A stretch of 9,039 nt of DNA from Microbacteriaceae bacterium (GCA_026785785.1 JAJAZI010000019.1:1-9039); one strand, 5' to 3'. Positions 1 through 6,968 are shown, numbered from the stretch's first letter. Notes: generated from the sequence alone by a model not told the origin. Numbers and translations are program-made.

Positions 1-230
1 CCGTGTTCGGTATCCCGACCGGCCCGGCGCGGCCCCCCACCCAGCGCGCCGGGATCCGCGCCCTCGACCCGCCAGCCGACCGGCTCACGACCCTCACCGC
101 CTCGCTCTACAACCACGGCGTGACCGCGACGACTCGCGCAGGCCGGGTCAGGCTGAGCGCGCACGTCACCACGAGCGCAGAGACGTTCGCAATGCTCCGG
201 GCCGCGTTTCTCAGCCTCCGCAGCACCTAG
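1..230 (+). CDS. C-terminal end of a probable PLP-dependent class-V aminotransferase fold protein (5' partial)
   Basis: The reading frame is open from the window edge (first complete codon at 3) to a TAG stop at 228-230, so about 75 C-terminal residues are present and the true start lies outside. The tail has the pattern of the small C-terminal domain of class-V aminotransferases / cysteine-desulfurase-like proteins: a helix, then YNHGVTATTRAGRVRLSAHV, in which a short Gly-containing turn is followed by an Arg (the usual substrate-carboxylate contact) and S-x-H, and then a final helix (SAETFAMLRAAF). The PLP lysine and the large domain are not in view, so the substrate cannot be assigned. It could be another fold-type I enzyme. 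Codon use is GC-rich and normal for the region. It is transcribed in the same direction as phoH2 but separated from it by 222 bp. Confidence 0.6.
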   Translation, partial: VFGIPTGPARPPTQRAGIRALDPPADRLTTLTASLYNHGVTATTRAGRVRLSAHVTTSAETFAMLRAAFLSLRST

Positions 231-254
231 CGCCCAGCCGCCCAGCCGCCCAGC
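231..254. repeat. Three perfect tandem copies of CGCCCAGC
   Basis: The 8-mer is repeated at 231-238, 239-246 and 247-254 and begins on the base after the stop codon of the upstream gene. It is a short slippage-type repeat with no visible hairpin or T-tract, so it does not look like a terminator. Confidence 0.85.
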
Positions 255-315
255 CTCTCCGTCGCGAACTGTTCACATGGGCGTTACGTGCACGGGGGCG
301 TGTCGCTGGGGTTGT

Positions 316-343
316 TTGCGGCACCTCGCCGTAGTTTCATAAT
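316..343 (+). promoter_or_regulatory. Possible promoter of the phoH2 leader
   Basis: TTGCGG (316-321) and CATAAT (338-343) are 16 bp apart in the most AT-rich part of the intergenic region; TAGTTT (332-337) is an alternative -10. A start site 6-9 bases after CATAAT would fall at about 350-352, which would give phoH2 a leader of about 100 nt and make the ATG at 352 almost leaderless. The -35 match is weak, so this is a proposal from position and hexamer resemblance only. Confidence 0.35.
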
Positions 344-351
344 CATCAGGT

Positions 352-465
352 ATGGCGCCTGATCGAGACGGCCACGAAAGATCGTTTCGCAATACAAAAT
401 GGCCGTCTGTGCGACAGTATCCGAGTGCCAGCCACTCGGGAATGGAGTGCAAGTGCCCACAGTAA
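352..465 (+). CDS. Possible 37-codon upstream ORF overlapping the phoH2 start
   Basis: ATG at 352 opens a 37-codon frame ending in TAA at 463-465. It is out of frame with phoH2 and overlaps the proposed phoH2 GTG start (453) by 13 bases, so termination would occur over the phoH2 ribosome binding site. The predicted peptide is basic and hydrophilic (begins [12 protein letters not shown], ends MECKCPQ) and I recognise no family. Third-position GC is only about 58 percent and it uses AGA and CGA codons, unlike neighbouring genes, which argues against an ordinary protein gene; a leader peptide or chance ORF fits better. No good Shine-Dalgarno sequence precedes it (AGG at 348-350 is too close), so leaderless translation would be needed. 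As I recall, mycobacterial phoH2 has a small upstream partner ORF (phoAT) overlapping its start; I see no sequence basis for calling this one a homologue. Confidence 0.25.
   Translation: MAPDRDGHERSFRNTKWPSVRQYPSASHSGMECKCPQ
421..449 (+). promoter_or_regulatory. Two alternative hairpins around the phoH2 ribosome binding site
   Basis: CCGAGTG (421-427) pairs perfectly with CACTCGG (433-439) over a 5-nt loop, ending four bases before the GGAG Shine-Dalgarno sequence (444-447). The same CACTC (433-437) can instead pair with GAGTG (445-449), which would bury that Shine-Dalgarno sequence. The two structures exclude each other, as in translational attenuators. The second stem is only 5 bp, so its relevance is uncertain. 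Confidence 0.35.
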
Positions 466-1811
466 ACCGCCCGAACCAGAAGGCCGCCCAGGCATCCGCG
501 ATAAAGGACACCAGCACCACCGAACGGACGTATGTACTGGATACGTCCGTTTTGTTGTCTGATCCCAAGGCGGTGTTCCGGTTTGCGGAACACGCCGTCG
601 TGCTGCCGGTCATCGTGATTTCGGAACTCGAGTCCAAGCGCAACGATCCAGAGATCGGCTATTTCGCGAGGCAAGCGCTGCGCAACCTCGATGAGCTGCG
701 CATCCAGCATGAGAGGCTCGACTTTCCGATCGCCGTCGGGGAAGACGGCGGATCGCTTCGGGTCGAACTGAACCACTCGAACATGTCGGTGCTGCCGTCC
801 GGGCTGCAGCTCGGCGACAACGACTCGCGCATCCTCGCCGTCGCGCTCAACCTCGCCAACGACGGGTTCGCCGTCACGGTCGTGTCGAAGGACCTGCCGC
901 TGCGGGTCAAGGCGGCCTCGATCGGTCTCGCCGCGGAGGAGTACCGTGCGGAGCTCGCCGTTGACTCCGGCTGGGTGGGGACCGACGAGATCACGCTCGG
1001 CTCCGAGCAGCTCGCGCGCCTGTACGAGGACGAGAAGCTGTCGACGAGGCTCGTGGGTGACCTGCCGATCAACACCGGCCTGGTCATCCACTCCGATCGC
1101 GGCTCGGCCCTGGGAAGGGTCACCGGCCGGGGGGAGCTGCGTCTCGTGCGCGGCGACCGCGACGTGTTCGGACTGCACGGCCGCTCGGCCGAGCAGCGGC
1201 TCGCGATCGACATGCTGCTCGACCCGGAGATCGGGATCGTGTCGCTCGGCGGTCGCGCAGGCACAGGCAAGTCGGCTCTCGCCTTGTGCGCCGGCCTCGA
1301 GGCCGTGCTCGAGAAGCAGCAGCACCGCAAGATCATGGTCTTCCGGCCGCTCTACGCCGTGGGCGGTCAGGAGCTCGGGTTCCTGCCGGGCGACGCCGCG
1401 GAGAAGATGAATCCGTGGGCGCAGGCGGTGTTCGACACCCTCGGCTCGGTCGTCTCGCCCAACGTGCTCGAGGAGGTCATCGCCCGCGGGATGCTCGAGG
1501 TGCTGCCGCTCACGCACATCCGCGGTCGCTCGCTGCACGACGCCTTCGTGATCGTCGACGAGGCTCAGTCGCTCGAGCGCAACGTGTTGCTCACGGTGCT
1601 CAGCCGGATCGGACAGAACTCGCGCGTCGTGCTCACCCACGACGTCGCGCAGCGCGACAACCTGAGGGTCGGACGCCACGACGGTGTCGCCTCGGTGATC
1701 GAGACGCTTAAGGGGCACGCGCTGTTCGGGCACATCACGCTCATGCGATCCGAGCGTTCCGCGATCGCCGCGCTGGTGACGGAGATGCTGGAATCGAACG
1801 AATTGACCTGA
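453..1811 (+). CDS. phoH2: PhoH2: PIN-domain RNase fused to PhoH-type ATPase/RNA helicase
   Basis: The protein has 452 residues from the GTG at 453, chosen because GGAG lies 5 nt upstream; an in-frame ATG at 399 has no ribosome binding site and would add 18 residues unlike the family. Residues 27-165 are a PIN nuclease domain: YVLDTS (Asp30), VISELE (Glu58), GDNDSRIL (Asp122/124) and SKD (Asp147) supply the usual acidic metal-binding set. Residues about 245-450 are the PhoH P-loop ATPase: Walker A GRAGTGKS (267-274), Walker B VIVDEAQ (366-372), then the characteristic [17 protein letters not shown]. All key residues are present. Characterised mycobacterial PhoH2 proteins unwind and cleave RNA; the same cytoplasmic RNA-processing role is inferred here. 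The first 80 or so codons contain many AT-ending codons, and an unusual hairpin lies at 523-553 inside the coding sequence. Confidence 0.95.
   Translation: MPTVNRPNQKAAQASAIKDTSTTERTYVLDTSVLLSDPKAVFRFAEHAVVLPVIVISELESKRNDPEIGYFARQALRNLDELRIQHERLDFPIAVGEDGGSLRVELNHSNMSVLPSGLQLGDNDSRILAVALNLANDGFAVTVVSKDLPLRVKAASIGLAAEEYRAELAVDSGWVGTDEITLGSEQLARLYEDEKLSTRLVGDLPINTGLVIHSDRGSALGRVTGRGELRLVRGDRDVFGLHGRSAEQRLAIDMLLDPEIGIVSLGGRAGTGKSALALCAGLEAVLEKQQHRKIMVFRPLYAVGGQELGFLPGDAAEKMNPWAQAVFDTLGSVVSPNVLEEVIARGMLEVLPLTHIRGRSLHDAFVIVDEAQSLERNVLLTVLSRIGQNSRVVLTHDVAQRDNLRVGRHDGVASVIETLKGHALFGHITLMRSERSAIAALVTEMLESNELT
523..558 (+). terminator. Terminator-like hairpin inside the start of phoH2
   Basis: AACGGACGTAT (523-533) and ATACGTCCGTT (541-551) are an 11-bp perfect inverted repeat around a 7-nt loop, followed at once by a T-rich run (TTTTGTTGT, 550-558). 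This is the form of an intrinsic terminator, but it sits in codons 24-36 of phoH2, over the first strand of the PIN domain (ERTYVLDTS). It could attenuate transcription, act as an RNA target or be a protein-binding palindrome. The structure is plain in the sequence; the function is inferred. Confidence 0.45.
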
Positions 1812-1849
1812 CATCGGGTGCCGGGTCGCTGGCTCGCGGAGGGACGACA

Positions 1850-1855
1850 TAGGGT
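1850..1855 (+). promoter_or_regulatory. Candidate -10 box (TAGGGT) for a leaderless transcript
   Basis: TAGGGT fits the actinobacterial TANNNT -10 pattern and is exactly 6 nt from the GTG at 1862, so transcription would begin on the start codon. The same 6-nt spacing is seen at ispH. No clear -35 is visible. AGGG (1851-1854) could alternatively serve as a Shine-Dalgarno sequence 7 nt from the GTG. Confidence 0.4.
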
Positions 1856-1861
1856 CGAGAG

Positions 1862-2641
1862 GTGCACACATTCCTGATCTCCGTTGTCGGGGTTCTGGGT
1901 CTGTTCTTCCTCTGGGGACTCGTCTCTCCGCGAACCCAGTGGCACGTGCTCGTCGGCTGGACGAGAACCGATCCGATCACCACCGAGCCCGGTTCGGTGG
2001 CCTACGCGACGAGCAGGTTCGTGTCGTTGCTCGGCCTCCTGACGGTCTTCGCCATCGGCGTGAGCTGGGGCGTCGGCGCGATCACGTTCGACCAGGACGA
2101 GGAGGTTCGGCCACCCACGGTGGCCGAGCGTGTGTGGGGAGCGCCGCGCCCCTACGTCGTCGACCGGGTGTTCACTCCGCTGCCCGCGCCACCGGAGGGA
2201 CTTGTAGAACAGCAGATCACCGGATACCAGAAGGTGATCGGCTACGAGCAAAGTCCCAGCTACCTCTTCGCGGCGGGCAAGATCCGCGCCGCCGGGCTCG
2301 CGACGCAGCCCGGGTTCATTGGGGTCGAGCCGCTGCCGGGCACCGTGGCACTGGATACCGCCGATCTGCTCGTGCACGTGCGGGGCGACAACCGCTGCAT
2401 TCCGCAGCAGGTCGTGGCGGTCCCCGTTGACGGCGGTGTGCAGATCGGCGTCTTCTTTGGGCAGCTGAATCCCGCGGATGGGTCCAACGCCGAGAACGTG
2501 GGGGACTGCGCGCCCAGCCCTGCGGCATCCGACACGCGGGGGTTTTTGATCCCCGTCGACCTCGTCGAGCCGCTCGGGAACCGAGTCGTGCAGTCGCTGG
2601 CGGGCGAGCCCATTACGCGCGTGCCGCTGCCCGTGCGCTAG
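1862..2641 (+). CDS. Uncharacterised protein with two N-terminal membrane helices
   Basis: The product has 259 residues from a GTG start and I do not recognise a named function. Residues 3-22 are a hydrophobic helix, followed by a short motif SPRTQWHVLVGWTRTDP, then a second helix at about 51-73. This N-terminal layout (helix, SPxxxW, polar stretch ending in an arginine before the second helix) resembles small actinobacterial DUF6199-type membrane proteins, but that match is from memory. The remaining 185 residues are soluble, rich in Pro, Gly and Val, and probably outside the membrane; they contain only two cysteines (179 and 216), which could form a disulfide if exported. No catalytic motif is visible. 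The gene follows phoH2 after 50 bp but seems to have its own promoter, and it converges on fumC 40 bp downstream. Confidence 0.8.
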   Translation: MHTFLISVVGVLGLFFLWGLVSPRTQWHVLVGWTRTDPITTEPGSVAYATSRFVSLLGLLTVFAIGVSWGVGAITFDQDEEVRPPTVAERVWGAPRPYVVDRVFTPLPAPPEGLVEQQITGYQKVIGYEQSPSYLFAAGKIRAAGLATQPGFIGVEPLPGTVALDTADLLVHVRGDNRCIPQQVVAVPVDGGVQIGVFFGQLNPADGSNAENVGDCAPSPAASDTRGFLIPVDLVEPLGNRVVQSLAGEPITRVPLPVR

Positions 2642-2664
2642 CCGGGACGGATGCTCCCCAGCCG

Positions 2665-2679
2665 GCGGGCGGCGCCCGC
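2665..2679. terminator. GC-rich hairpin between convergent genes
   Basis: GCGGGC (2665-2670), loop GGC, GCCCGC (2674-2679) forms a 6-bp perfect stem in the 40-bp gap between the membrane-protein gene and fumC, which converge here. It could act on both strands. It lacks a T-tract, so termination is inferred mainly from position. Confidence 0.4.
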
Positions 2680-2681
2680 GC

Positions 2682-4106
2682 CTACTTCGCGGCGGGCGGC
2701 CTCGTCATGGCGAGCACGTCGAGTGCGGCGTCCAGCTGGTCGAGAGTGACCTCGCCGCGGTCGACGAAGCCGAGGTCGATGACCGACTCACGCACCGTGA
2801 TGCTCCTCGCGACGGCGTTCTTCGCGACCTTAGCGGCGGCCTCGTAGCCGATCACCCGGTTCAGCGGGGTGACGATCGCGGGGGAGGACTCGGCCAGGGC
2901 CCGGGCGCGATCGAGGTTCGCCTTGAGCCCAATGACGGTCTTGTCGGCGAGGGCGCGCGTCGAGTTCGACAGCAGCCGGATCGATTCGAGCAGGGAGGTG
3001 CCCATCACGGGGATCGCCACGTTGAGTTCGAATGATCCGGATGCTCCGGCCCAGGCGATCGTCGCGTCGTTGCCGATCACCCGTGCGGCGACCATGAGCA
3101 CGGCCTCGGGGATGACCGGGTTGACCTTGCCGGGCATGATCGAGGAGCCGGGCTGCAGGTCGGGGATGTGCAGCTCGCCGAGGCCGGCGTTCGGACCGGA
3201 GCCCATCCAGCGCAGGTCGTTGCAGATCTTGGTCAGGCTCACCGCGATGACGCGAAGCGCGCCGGATGCCTCGACGAGGCCGTCACGGGCACCCTGCGCC
3301 TCGAAGTGGTCAAGCGCCTCGGTAACGGGCAGCCCGGAGTCCTCGGCGAGGGCGGCGATGACGAGCTGGGAGAAACCGGCTGGGGTGTTGATTCCGGTGC
3401 CGACGGCGGTTCCGCCGAGCGGGACCTCGGCGACGCGCCCGATCGTGGATGTGACGCGCTCGATGCCGAGGCGAATCTGCCGGGCGTAGCCGGCGAACTC
3501 CTGTCCGAGGGTGACGGGGGTGGCATCCATGAGGTGAGTGCGGCCAGCCTTGACAGCGGTCTTCCACAGCTCGGCCTTGGTCTCGAGCGAGCGGGCGAGG
3601 TGGTCAAGTGCGGGGATCAGGTCGTGCAGCAGCGCCCCGGTGACGGCGACGTGCACCGAGGTGGGAAACACATCGTTGGATGACTGGGACGCGTTGACGT
3701 GGTCATTCGGGTGCACGGGCGCGCCGAGCAGCCCCGTCGCGAGCGTCGCGAGCACCTCGTTCATGTTCATGTTCGACGAGGTGCCGCTGCCCGTCTGGTA
3801 GGTGTCGACCGGGAACTGCTCATGGTGATCGCCGGCGATCAGTCGGTCGGCGGCGGCCGCGACGGCGTCCGCGATGGCCGGGTCGAGGATCCCGAGTTCC
3901 TTGTTGACGAGCGCGGCGGCGCGCTTGATGCGGGCGAGGGCGACGATCTGCGCCGGCTCGAGCCCGGAACCGGAGATCGGGAAGTTCTCGACGGCGCGCT
4001 GGGTCTGTGCCCCGTACAGGGCGGCGATCGGCACGAGCACCTCGCCCATCGTGTCGTGTTCCACGCGGAACTCGTCGCTCTGCTGCGTCTGGGTGGTGTG
4101 GCTCAT
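2682..4106 (-). CDS. fumC: Class II fumarate hydratase
   Basis: This 474-residue enzyme (usual family length about 460-475) reversibly hydrates fumarate to L-malate in the TCA cycle and acts as a cytoplasmic homotetramer without an iron-sulfur cluster. Visible family motifs in order are [14 protein letters not shown] (105-118), [13 protein letters not shown] (138-150), [16 protein letters not shown] (188-203, with the proton-relay His191), [12 protein letters not shown] (229-240) and the superfamily signature [11 protein letters not shown] (320-330) carrying the catalytic serine loop. The ATG at 4106 was chosen because the frame upstream does not resemble fumarase and because GGAAGG lies 9 nt upstream (AGGAAGG, complement of 4116-4122). 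Its start overlaps the carbonic anhydrase stop (ATGA), so it is the last gene of the minus-strand operon and probably translationally coupled. Class II argininosuccinate lyase or aspartase is unlikely given the motif details. Confidence 0.97.
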   Translation of the reverse strand: MSHTTQTQQSDEFRVEHDTMGEVLVPIAALYGAQTQRAVENFPISGSGLEPAQIVALARIKRAAALVNKELGILDPAIADAVAAAADRLIAGDHHEQFPVDTYQTGSGTSSNMNMNEVLATLATGLLGAPVHPNDHVNASQSSNDVFPTSVHVAVTGALLHDLIPALDHLARSLETKAELWKTAVKAGRTHLMDATPVTLGQEFAGYARQIRLGIERVTSTIGRVAEVPLGGTAVGTGINTPAGFSQLVIAALAEDSGLPVTEALDHFEAQGARDGLVEASGALRVIAVSLTKICNDLRWMGSGPNAGLGELHIPDLQPGSSIMPGKVNPVIPEAVLMVAARVIGNDATIAWAGASGSFELNVAIPVMGTSLLESIRLLSNSTRALADKTVIGLKANLDRARALAESSPAIVTPLNRVIGYEAAAKVAKNAVARSITVRESVIDLGFVDRGEVTLDQLDAALDVLAMTRPPAAK

Positions 4107-4774
4107 TCCGGTGCGCCTTCCTGGCTGTTGATGGTGAGATTGCCGACATGGATGTCGGGGACCGCGCGACCCTCGAGAAGGCGGTAGTTGGCGCCGACGA
4201 TGGCGAGGGTTCCGGCCGCGATCGCGTCGCTGATGAGTTTGGATGTCTCGAGGAGTTCGGAGATCGTGTCGCGCAGGTGCTCCCGGCCGACCTCGAAGGG
4301 GTCGGCGCGCTGCGGCTCGATCCCGACCCCGCTGGTGAGAGTGACGCGACGCACGGCCGGCACGATCTTCGAGATCAGCTTGGCGATGTGCGGGGGGAGC
4401 GGTGCGGCATCGGCGGCCTGCGAGGCGATCGCGGCGTGCACCGCCCCACACTCGTCATGGCCGAGGACGACGATGAGGGGGACGTGCAGCACGCCGACCG
4501 CGTACTCGCGCGAGCCGACGACCGAGTCGGAGATGATCTGGCCGGCGTTGCGCACGACGAACAGGTCGCCGATCCCCTTGTCGAAAATGATCTCGGCGGC
4601 GAGACGGGAGTCGCTGCAGCCGAACAACGCGGCATCCGGCTCCTGCGCGCTCGCAAGGGATTCGCGGCGTTCGACGTCCTGGCGCGGATGCTGGGGCTCG
4701 CCAGCGACGAACCGCGCGTTCCCGCGCAGCATTTCGTTCCACGTCGTTGCGGGCGTCCGCAACGGATCCCTCAC
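4103..4774 (-). CDS. Beta-class carbonic anhydrase
   Basis: The 223-residue product interconverts CO2 and bicarbonate in the cytoplasm using zinc. The zinc ligands are visible as CSDSR (Cys53, with the Asp55-Arg57 dyad) and GHDECG (His106, Cys109), and FVVRNAGQI (72-80) is the usual beta-CA strand. Residues 9-24 ([16 protein letters not shown]) form the N-terminal helix that packs across the dimer. The GTG at 4774 is favoured because it overlaps the previous gene's TGA (GTGA) and keeps that helix; an ATG at residue 15 would cut it. The gene sits between the DUF4245 gene and fumC; in M. tuberculosis, as I recall, glpX occupies the slot beside fum. A metabolic link through bicarbonate-dependent anaplerosis feeding oxaloacetate, malate and fumarate is inference. 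Confidence 0.95.
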   Translation of the reverse strand: MRDPLRTPATTWNEMLRGNARFVAGEPQHPRQDVERRESLASAQEPDAALFGCSDSRLAAEIIFDKGIGDLFVVRNAGQIISDSVVGSREYAVGVLHVPLIVVLGHDECGAVHAAIASQAADAAPLPPHIAKLISKIVPAVRRVTLTSGVGIEPQRADPFEVGREHLRDTISELLETSKLISDAIAAGTLAIVGANYRLLEGRAVPDIHVGNLTINSQEGAPE

Positions 4775-5406
4775 TGGGCCTGCCCGGCGAGGTCAGCGCT
4801 GAGGGCCGTCGCGAGTGCGAGGAACTCGGCCGTTTTCGCGGTGCCGTAGAGCGCGAAGCTGCTCGACCCGCTTGTCGTGGACATCGCGTAGGCGAGGTTT
4901 CCCGGATCCCGACTGCCGCGGTTGTCGTACACGGCCCATTCGACACCATCGATCATTTCTGTTCCTGTGGGAGTGAGCTTGTCAAGCCGGTTGGCGAGCC
5001 AGGTGGGGTTGGCGTCGATGCCTTGGCGGAGGGCGATGAACTGATCGGCCGGAGTGATGAAGCCGATCGACCAGGTTGTGATGTCGTCGGTGCCGGTCTC
5101 GATCGAGGCCGCGTTCGCCGTCCACTCGGGTGGCAGGGCCGGGCTCGCGAGCGGTTCGTCGACGCCGGGCTGCTCCTGGGCAGCGACGGCGGCGTAGTCG
5201 ATAGCGGCGCGCGGCGGCTGGGTGGGGCGCACGACGACGAGAACCAGTACCAGCACAATGGCGAGGGAGGCGACGAGCGCGAGCACCAGATTGACGACCG
5301 TCTGGTTCGCCCGGTGCTTGCGAGAGTTCTCGGCCTTGCGGGCGGCGGTCTCCTCCGGGGTCTCCGGTCTGCCGAGCTCGGCGACGATGCGCGGTTTCTT
5401 TGCCAT
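4771..5406 (-). CDS. DUF4245-family membrane-anchored protein
   Basis: The product has 211 residues. Residues 1-36 are charged and presumably cytoplasmic, residues 37-59 are one strongly hydrophobic helix (VVNLVLALVASLAIVLVLVL), and the rest is a soluble, probably extracytoplasmic domain containing PPEWTANAA, TWSIGFITP, and WAVYDNRG, the pattern I associate with DUF4245. No enzymatic motif is visible and the function of the family is unknown to me. The location beside xseB and fumarase is the classic actinobacterial one for this family (the M. tuberculosis Rv1100 neighbourhood). It starts with ATG 4 nt after the xseB stop and ends overlapping the carbonic anhydrase start by 4 bases, so it is embedded in the operon. 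No strong ribosome binding site precedes it, which fits coupling to xseB translation. Confidence 0.85.
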   Translation of the reverse strand: MAKKPRIVAELGRPETPEETAARKAENSRKHRANQTVVNLVLALVASLAIVLVLVLVVVRPTQPPRAAIDYAAVAAQEQPGVDEPLASPALPPEWTANAASIETGTDDITTWSIGFITPADQFIALRQGIDANPTWLANRLDKLTPTGTEMIDGVEWAVYDNRGSRDPGNLAYAMSTTSGSSSFALYGTAKTAEFLALATALSADLAGQAQ

Positions 5407-5410
5407 CTGG

Positions 5411-5644
5411 TTACTCGGCCCCGGTTGTGCGGGCGGCCCCGGTCGTGCGAGCAGCGTCGAGCCTGGCCTTCGCGCCGAGCAGCCACTCTTCGCAGCGTCT
5501 CGCGAGCGCCTCGCCGCGCTCCCACAGGGCGAGGGACTCCTCGAGCGTCGCTGCGCCCTGCTCGAGCTCGGTCACGACGGCGATGAGCTCGTCGCGGGCC
5601 TGCTCGTAGCTCAACTCGGCGGTGTCGATGGCGGAGGCTGTCAC
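5411..5644 (-). CDS. xseB: Exodeoxyribonuclease VII small subunit
   Basis: The 77-residue helical protein is the small subunit of exonuclease VII and binds along the XseA coiled coil; the complex degrades single-stranded DNA to oligonucleotides. The family core is clear: [20 protein letters not shown] (11-30), then [22 protein letters not shown], giving the two-helix hairpin. Length is typical. The start is GTG, 9 nt after the xseA stop, with no good ribosome binding site, suggesting coupling to xseA. The C-terminal tail carries the repeated hexapeptide ARTTGA twice, encoded by an 18-bp duplication that is not part of the conserved fold. Confidence 0.95.
   Translation of the reverse strand: MTASAIDTAELSYEQARDELIAVVTELEQGAATLEESLALWERGEALARRCEEWLLGAKARLDAARTTGAARTTGAE
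5416..5451. repeat. 18-bp tandem duplication in the 3' end of xseB
   Basis: The copies at 5416-5433 and 5434-5451 match at 16 of 18 positions and begin CGGCCCCGGT. The period is six codons, so the duplication adds ARTTGA to the tail without a frameshift. Confidence 0.8.
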
Positions 5645-5653
5645 GGGTTGAGT

Positions 5654-6892
5654 CTACCGAGCGGTCCGCGGCGTCGCGGCCTCATCGTCGACCGTTGTGG
5701 GAAGCGAACCCTCGGCGAGCCTCAGGACGAGCTTCGTACCAGGCACCGCGTCGCCGGCGCGGCGCAGGACCGCACCACCGGGAAGCTGGGCGATGGCATA
5801 ACCGCGGTCGAGGGTGCGCTGCGGCGACAGCGACCGCAGGTGCGACCGCATGTCGTAGAGCCTCTCCGCGGCGCGTTCGAGCCGCAGTTCGATGAGCTCG
5901 GTGCTGCGCCCCACGTAGCGGGAGAGCTCCTCGGCGCGGGAATCGATGAGCGAGATGGGGGAGGCGAGCGCGGGGCGGCTGCGCAGCTGCTCGAGGCGGT
6001 CGATCTCCCGCGAGAGCAGGCTCGTCATCCGCATGCCGATGCGTGCGCGCACCTGCTGCACCTTGTTCAGCTCGTCGGCGACGTCGGGCACGACCCGCTT
6101 GGCTGCATCGGTGGGGGTGGATGCCCGGAGGTCAGCGACGTCGTCGAGCAGCGGTCGGTCGGCCTCGTGCCCGATCGCGCTCACGATCGGCGTGGAGCAG
6201 GCCGCCGCGGTGCGCACGAGGGTCTCGTCGCTGAACACGAGGAGGTTCTGGAAGTCGCCGCCGCCGCGCGCGATGATGATCACGTCCACGAGCGGGTCGT
6301 CGTCGAGCTCGCGGATCGCCGCCGTCACCTCGGCCGCGGCCCGGTCGCCCTGCACCGCCGTGTGGGCGACGCGGAACTCGACCGACGGCCAGCGCAACTG
6401 CGCGTTGCGCAGAACATCTTTCTCGGCATCCGAGTCCCGCCCGGTGATGAGCCCGATGCGGTGCGGGAGGAACGGCAGCGGCCTCTTGCGGGAGGAGTCG
6501 AAGAGCCCCTCGGCCCGCAGGGTCTGCCGCAGCCGTTCGAGCCGCTCGAGCAGGTCGCCGAGTCCTACGTGGCGCATCTCGAATACCTGCATCGTGAGGG
6601 TGCCGCCCTTGATCCAATAGTTCGGCTTGACGAGGGCCACGACCCGGTCGCCCTGTTTCAGATCGGCGGGGATCTTGGCCTTGACCGACGACCACACGGT
6701 GAACCCGACGGTCGCGTCGACGCTGAGGTCTTTGAGTTTGCCGTAGACGTTGCCGCCGGAGATGCCCCACTGGGTGATCTCGCCCTCGACCCAGACGGTG
6801 CCGAGCCGGTCGATCCAGCCCTTGATCTTGGTGGAGAGCACCGCAACGGGCCACGGCGCGTCGATCGTCGCCGGACCGTGCACTATCGTCAT
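5654..6892 (-). CDS. xseA: Exodeoxyribonuclease VII large subunit
   Basis: The 412-residue catalytic subunit of exonuclease VII has an N-terminal OB-fold (about 12-107, with [17 protein letters not shown] and [11 protein letters not shown]) that binds single-stranded DNA, then the nuclease domain: [19 protein letters not shown] (145-163), [18 protein letters not shown] (206-223) and [20 protein letters not shown] (239-258), followed by a long helical region (about 270-350) that binds XseB and a small C-terminal segment with the expected RGYA. Actinobacterial XseA is often slightly shorter than the E. coli protein, so length is normal. The ATG at 6892 is preceded 6 nt upstream by AAGGGAAGG (complement of 6899-6907), the best ribosome binding site in the window. 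It is the first gene of the five-gene minus-strand operon and is divergent from ispH. Confidence 0.97.
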   Translation of the reverse strand: MTIVHGPATIDAPWPVAVLSTKIKGWIDRLGTVWVEGEITQWGISGGNVYGKLKDLSVDATVGFTVWSSVKAKIPADLKQGDRVVALVKPNYWIKGGTLTMQVFEMRHVGLGDLLERLERLRQTLRAEGLFDSSRKRPLPFLPHRIGLITGRDSDAEKDVLRNAQLRWPSVEFRVAHTAVQGDRAAAEVTAAIRELDDDPLVDVIIIARGGGDFQNLLVFSDETLVRTAAACSTPIVSAIGHEADRPLLDDVADLRASTPTDAAKRVVPDVADELNKVQQVRARIGMRMTSLLSREIDRLEQLRSRPALASPISLIDSRAEELSRYVGRSTELIELRLERAAERLYDMRSHLRSLSPQRTLDRGYAIAQLPGGAVLRRAGDAVPGTKLVLRLAEGSLPTTVDDEAATPRTAR

Positions 6893-6933
6893 GCCGCGCC
6901 TTCCCTTGTGCGGTGGGCCTGGCCGTCAGCCGC

Positions 6934-6951
6934 CTGGCAGGTTCTGCCCAG
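6934..6951. promoter_or_regulatory. Imperfect palindrome in the xseA/ispH divergent promoter region
   Basis: CTGGCAG (6934-6940) and CTGCCCAG (6944-6951) pair over 7 bp with one bulged base around a 3-nt loop. It lies where the -35 of ispH would be and within the upstream region of xseA, so an operator is possible. I do not recognise the sequence as any known regulator site. Confidence 0.25.
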
Positions 6952-6962
6952 TAGGCGCCACG

Positions 6963-6968
6963 TACAAT
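6963..6968 (+). promoter_or_regulatory. ispH -10 box (TACAAT), leaderless arrangement
   Basis: TACAAT matches five of six bases of the sigma-70 type consensus and is exactly 6 nt from the GTG at 6975. Transcription would therefore start on the first base of the ispH start codon. No Shine-Dalgarno sequence precedes that GTG, which supports a leaderless mRNA. The -35 region is not well conserved. Confidence 0.65.

Noticed and set aside
399..452. ATG at 399 as the phoH2 start
   Set aside because: It lacks a ribosome binding site and adds 18 residues unlike the family, whereas the GTG at 453 has GGAG 5 nt upstream.
1838..1844. GGAGGGA as the ribosome binding site for the 1862 gene
   Set aside because: It is 17 nt from the GTG, too far; the AGGG at 1851-1854 or leaderless initiation fits better.
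273..1871. Long minus-strand open frame (532 codons) opposite phoH2
   Set aside because: It is antisense to an unmistakable PIN-PhoH gene and its product is rich in Arg, His, Asp and Glu without any fold pattern, as expected from the mirror frame of GC-rich coding DNA.
3168..4187. Plus-strand open frames opposite fumC
   Set aside because: They are shadow frames of a fully conserved fumarase gene and show no family motif.
4107..4451. N-terminal extension of fumC to 4451
   Set aside because: The extra 115 residues lie antiparallel in frame to the carbonic anhydrase gene, are Arg-rich and unlike fumarase; the coupled ATG at 4106 with its own ribosome binding site is the better start.
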